DNA of 7,763 nt from contig JAIRYL010000192.1 of assembly GCA_031267775.1 (NCBI GenBank), forward strand, positions 1 through 7,763. The letters run 5' to 3'. The notes below the pieces were generated by a model that was not told the origin of the DNA, searched no databases, and was given only the letters and a program-made list of their open reading frames with translations. The DNA comes from Tannerellaceae bacterium. Lineage in GTDB: Bacteria > Bacteroidota > Bacteroidia > Bacteroidales > Tannerellaceae. This document shows positions 5,728 through 7,763 of this stretch, one piece after another; positions within the stretch are counted from its first letter, which is position 1; each line of letters starts with the position of its first letter. A program made the position numbers and the translations under genes.

Positions 5728-7146
5728 TTATTTATAATTTATCGTTAACCCCGGCTCTCTTTGTTCCTTGCCTTTCCGTCTTGTCAGGTTGTCGCCCAAT
5801 TCATCACGCATTTTGTTTGCTATTTTCATCAGTTTTGCAGCTTCTTCCGGATAGTGGGAGATAACGTCATAGCGTTCGCCCGGATCGCGCCGCAGGTCAT
5901 ATAATCCGGCTTTCGACAGTTCGACAGGGGTTAATTTACCGGGTTGTCCGTCGTTGCCGGGAGCATACGCTTCATACGTAACGTATCTATGTGGAAATAT
6001 CAGCTTGAACCTGCCGTCTGTTACAGCCTCCAGGTCATTCTTATTATAGTAGTAAACAAATGATTCGCGGGGATTGGCGTCTTTTTCTCCTTTTATTAAC
6101 GGAGTAAGACTTACGCCATCAATTTTACGGGAAGGCAATGGAGCGCCGCTAATATCGGCAAGCGTGGGAAATAAATCTATATTTGAAGCCAATTTATTAC
6201 ACGTACTGCCGGCTTTTATTTTTCCTTTCCAATACATTATGCAAGGGATGCGGTTACCTCCGTCAAAAGTCGTAGCCTTTGCTTCGCGTAATCCCCCTGC
6301 CGAACCTGCATGATTCCCATAGTTTGCCCAGGGGCCATTGTCTGACGTTAAAATAACTAAGGTATTTTCTTCCAAGCCTGCTTCGCGTAACGTTTCTAAC
6401 ACTTCGCCCACGCTCCAGTCTATTTCCATCATAACGTCGCCATACAATCCCTGCTCGCTTTTTCCTTTAAATCTGTTTGATACAGCCAAGGGCACGTGAG
6501 GCATGGAGTGTGCCAGGTAAATAAAAAAAGGTTTCTCCCGGTTCTTTTTGATAAAGTTAACCGTACGGGTTGTATAATCTGTCGTAAAACAGGATTGGTC
6601 GGTATTATATCCCGCCACACTATTTCCGTCGCAGGTTGGTAAATCCGGGAAATTAAATACGTCTCCCTGCTGAGGATGAAATGGCCACATATCATTGGAA
6701 TAAGGTAAACCATAATACGCGTCGAATCCATTTTGCAAAGGCAGGAAAGGTTTGGCGTCGCCCAAATGCCATTTCCCAAATATAGCCGTGCTATAACCTT
6801 TTTGTTTCAGCAGTTCGCCCATTGTCATCTCGTCAGGATGAATGCCATATTCCGAACCGGGTCCCGGAGCGCCGGCAAAACCAATGCGGTTTGGATAGCA
6901 TCCCGTAAGTAAACCGGCGCGTGAAGCCCCGCTGATGGGCTGCGCTGCAAGAAAATGAGTGAAACGCATTCCCTGGGCGGCCATCCGGTCTATATTCGGC
7001 GTAGTATATCCGTACGCCCCGTTATAAGAGAAATCTCCATAACCCGCATCATCCAGGTTGATCACTATAAAGTTCACATAATCAGCGGCCATAACGTGAA
7101 ACGAAAGGCCGCTTAAAGCAGAAAGTAAGAGTCGTTTTTTATCCAT
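5728..7146 (-). CDS. Periplasmic sulfatase (S1 family, Ser-type formylglycine)
   Basis: A 472-residue sulfatase predicted to cleave sulfate esters from a glycan or other organic sulfate. Residues 1-20 are a signal peptide ending VMA before ADYVNF, so the enzyme is exported. Active-site residues visible: metal ligands Asp32-Asp33 (NLDDAGYGD); the formylglycine motif SGASRAGLLTG starting at Ser72, with Arg76; Lys125 and His127 (GKWHLG); His213 (AHSMPHVPL); Asp269-Asn270 (TSDNGPW); and Lys290. All are intact. Position 72 is Ser rather than Cys, so maturation should need an anaerobic radical-SAM sulfatase-maturing enzyme, not seen in this window. An in-frame TTG lies 21 bases upstream, but it overlaps a promoter element and would spoil the signal peptide, so I choose the ATG ending at 7146. 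The glycan substrate cannot be told from sequence. No SusC/SusD genes adjoin it. Confidence 0.93.
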   Translation of the reverse strand: MDKKRLLLSALSGLSFHVMAADYVNFIVINLDDAGYGDFSYNGAYGYTTPNIDRMAAQGMRFTHFLAAQPISGASRAGLLTGCYPNRIGFAGAPGPGSEYGIHPDEMTMGELLKQKGYSTAIFGKWHLGDAKPFLPLQNGFDAYYGLPYSNDMWPFHPQQGDVFNFPDLPTCDGNSVAGYNTDQSCFTTDYTTRTVNFIKKNREKPFFIYLAHSMPHVPLAVSNRFKGKSEQGLYGDVMMEIDWSVGEVLETLREAGLEENTLVILTSDNGPWANYGNHAGSAGGLREAKATTFDGGNRIPCIMYWKGKIKAGSTCNKLASNIDLFPTLADISGAPLPSRKIDGVSLTPLIKGEKDANPRESFVYYYNKNDLEAVTDGRFKLIFPHRYVTYEAYAPGNDGQPGKLTPVELSKAGLYDLRRDPGERYDVISHYPEEAAKLMKIANKMRDELGDNLTRRKGKEQREPGLTINYK

Positions 7147-7164
7147 AAATTCATAAATGTTATC

Positions 7165-7172
7165 CAAAAGTA
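7165..7172 (-). promoter_or_regulatory. Putative -7 element for the sulfatase gene
   Basis: Read on the minus strand, TACTTTTG matches TAnnTTTG and ends 18 bases before the ATG. Transcription would then begin about 10-14 bases upstream of the ATG, downstream of the alternative TTG codon. No clear -33 TTTG is seen at the standard distance. Confidence 0.4.
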
Positions 7173-7360
7173 GCGATTATCCGCCAATAAACCGTATCGA
7201 GTCTATTTTTTTGTTGGTTTTATAGATTGTATTTCGTAACGATATGCGTGCAAAATCAGGTATGTTTATTTGAGAATGTTTCGGATGGAGGGCCTGTTAA
7301 ATGCGGAGATATTTCGGAGATATTTGCAGGGCAAACGCATCTAAAAAGCCCCATTCATTT
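7173..7360. other. Gene-free spacer upstream of the sulfatase
   Basis: About 190 A/T-rich bases with no convincing ORF, RNA gene or terminator. The only structure seen is the tandem 11-mer listed separately. It links the sulfatase promoter to the repeat mosaic at the right end. Confidence 0.4.
7304..7325 (+). repeat. Perfect tandem 11-bp duplication
   Basis: CGGAGATATTT occurs twice head to tail (7304-7314 and 7315-7325) without mismatch. Confidence 0.85.
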
Positions 7361-7373
7361 GGGCGCGTCCCCC
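7361..7373 (+). repeat. 13-bp direct repeat, left copy
   Basis: GGGCGCGTCCCCC is repeated exactly at 7537-7549. The two copies bracket the inverted heptamer arrays. Confidence 0.75.
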
Positions 7374-7383
7374 GCAAGGGGGA
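7368..7383. other. C5/G5 hairpin with GCAA tetraloop
   Basis: TCCCCC GCAA GGGGGA forms a perfect 6-bp stem closed by a GNRA-type tetraloop in the plus-strand RNA. It sits directly before the left heptamer array. No T-run follows, so it is not a typical terminator. Confidence 0.6.
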
Positions 7384-7431
7384 ATGGAGAATGAAGAATG
7401 AAAAATGAAAAATGAAGAATGAAGAATTAAA
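7383..7431 (+). repeat. AATGAAR heptamer array, left arm
   Basis: Seven consecutive 7-bp units, AATGGAG, AATGAAG, AATGAAA (twice), AATGAAG (twice) and AATTAAA, tile the segment exactly. The arm is inverted relative to the array at 7498-7530. Confidence 0.85.
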
Positions 7432-7497
7432 ATAAATCGAACCAAAAAAAGGCACGGCAAGCATTCTACCCAGGCAAGAAGCGCCTGTTACATTTGC

Positions 7498-7530
7498 TAA
7501 TTCTTCATTCTTCATTCTTAATTCTTCATT
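7498..7530 (-). repeat. Heptamer array, right inverted arm
   Basis: Read on the minus strand this is the same heptamer series. Against 7397-7429 it is an inverted repeat with 30 of 33 matches, including a perfect 19-bp core. The arms enclose about 68 bases without an evident gene, so a long stem-loop or MITE-like unit is possible. Confidence 0.8.
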
Positions 7531-7536
7531 TAATTG

Positions 7537-7549
7537 GGGCGCGTCCCCC
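7537..7549 (+). repeat. 13-bp direct repeat, right copy
   Basis: Exact second copy of GGGCGCGTCCCCC (also at 7361-7373), immediately outside the right heptamer arm. Confidence 0.75.
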
Positions 7550-7568
7550 CTCCCTGTGGTCGGGCGGT

Positions 7569-7623
7569 CGGGCTTTCCGCTGCAAGTCCTCTCTCGCCTG
7601 CGGCTCGTTGCGGGCTTTCCGCT
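7569..7623 (+). repeat. Repeated 13-mer CGGGCTTTCCGCT, 42 bp apart
   Basis: CGGGCTTTCCGCT occurs at 7569-7581 and again at 7611-7623, each followed by similar sequence (GCAAG and TCAAT). They look like degenerate copies of one GC-rich module leading into the 60-bp repeat. Confidence 0.7.
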
Positions 7624-7627
7624 TCAA

Positions 7628-7687
7628 TCCCTCGCGCGTCGCGCCCCCTGCGGCGGCGCTCAAAGGCTCGCGCTTCGCCCTTCGCCC
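7628..7687 (+). repeat. GC-rich 60-bp dispersed repeat, right copy
   Basis: Matches 168-227 at 58 of 60 bases in direct orientation; the mismatches are T to G and C to A within the central part. The copies lie 7460 bp apart and bracket all the complete genes of this window. Confidence 0.85.
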
Positions 7688-7711
7688 CGCGCCGCCCAAA
7701 CGCGGGGCGAA
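7681..7711. other. Perfect 11-bp GC-rich inverted repeat
   Basis: TTCGCCCCGCG (7681-7691) and CGCGGGGCGAA (7701-7711) are exact reverse complements around a 9-base loop. It overlaps the end of the 60-bp repeat. No T-run follows. Confidence 0.7.
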
Positions 7712-7727
7712 GGAGACGCGGGGAAAG

Positions 7728-7749
7728 GAGACGCAAAGCATTGCGTCTC
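7728..7749. repeat. GAGACGCAA palindrome
   Basis: GAGACGCAA (7728-7736) and TTGCGTCTC (7741-7749) form a perfect 9-bp stem with an AGCA loop. A related GGAGACGCG lies just upstream (7712-7720). This resembles small palindromic repeats scattered through some bacterial genomes; that comparison is from memory. Confidence 0.65.
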
Positions 7750-7763
7750 TACGGGTAGCGGAC

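Noticed and set aside
7297..7515. 72-codon minus-strand ORF
   Set aside because: It runs through the heptamer arrays and the 13-bp repeat, giving low-complexity SFFIFHFSFFI-type sequence. No promoter or family resemblance is seen.
7526..7758. Overlapping Arg/Ala/Pro-rich ORFs on both strands
   Set aside because: They arise from the GC-rich repeat mosaic, where stop codons are rare in several frames at once. There is no recognisable domain.

Overview
The window reads as chromosomal DNA of a Bacteroidetes bacterium, most likely of the order Bacteroidales. The evidence is the protein content (a short-form AMP nucleosidase, a Bacteroidetes-type HolA, an HsdR-N-like single-domain protein, lipoproteins, a Ser-type sulfatase), start codons preceded by A/T-rich leaders without Shine-Dalgarno sequences, and several matches to the Bacteroidetes -7 element TAnnTTTG. 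I cannot name the genus. The genes are moderately A/T-rich, while both ends of the window carry much more GC-rich repeated DNA.

Layout. 1-123 is the 3' end of an unidentified gene on the + strand. 124-987 is a long non-coding stretch holding a GC-rich 60-bp repeat, a composite hairpin, and an array of 17 A-tracts with a mean spacing of almost exactly 21 bp. 988-2760 (+) encodes a GH9 glycanase lipoprotein. 2788-3240 (-) is a small PD-(D/E)XK (HsdR N-terminal type) protein, divergent from the amn-holA operon (3282-5071, +). A pair of strong hairpins (5080-5165) separates holA from a small lipoprotein gene (5183-5575, -). A periplasmic sulfatase follows (5728-7146, -). From about 7300 to the end there is no credible gene. 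Instead there is a dense mosaic of repeats: a tandem 11-mer, inverted heptamer arrays flanked by 13-bp direct repeats, GC-rich repeats including a near-identical copy of the 60-mer at 168-227, and palindromes.

How the genes work together. The centre (HsdR-N-like protein, amn, holA) is a housekeeping block: purine nucleotide turnover and the clamp-loader delta subunit, with a possible nuclease facing them across a 41-bp divergent promoter region. The GH9 enzyme and the sulfatase are both exported carbohydrate-active enzymes, but they are far apart, on opposite strands and without SusC/SusD genes, so the window shows no complete polysaccharide utilization locus. The most unusual part is non-coding: the helically phased A-tract array with its 63-bp higher-order repeat, and the repeat mosaic at the right end. 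I see no defence system, CRISPR array, transposase or integrase.
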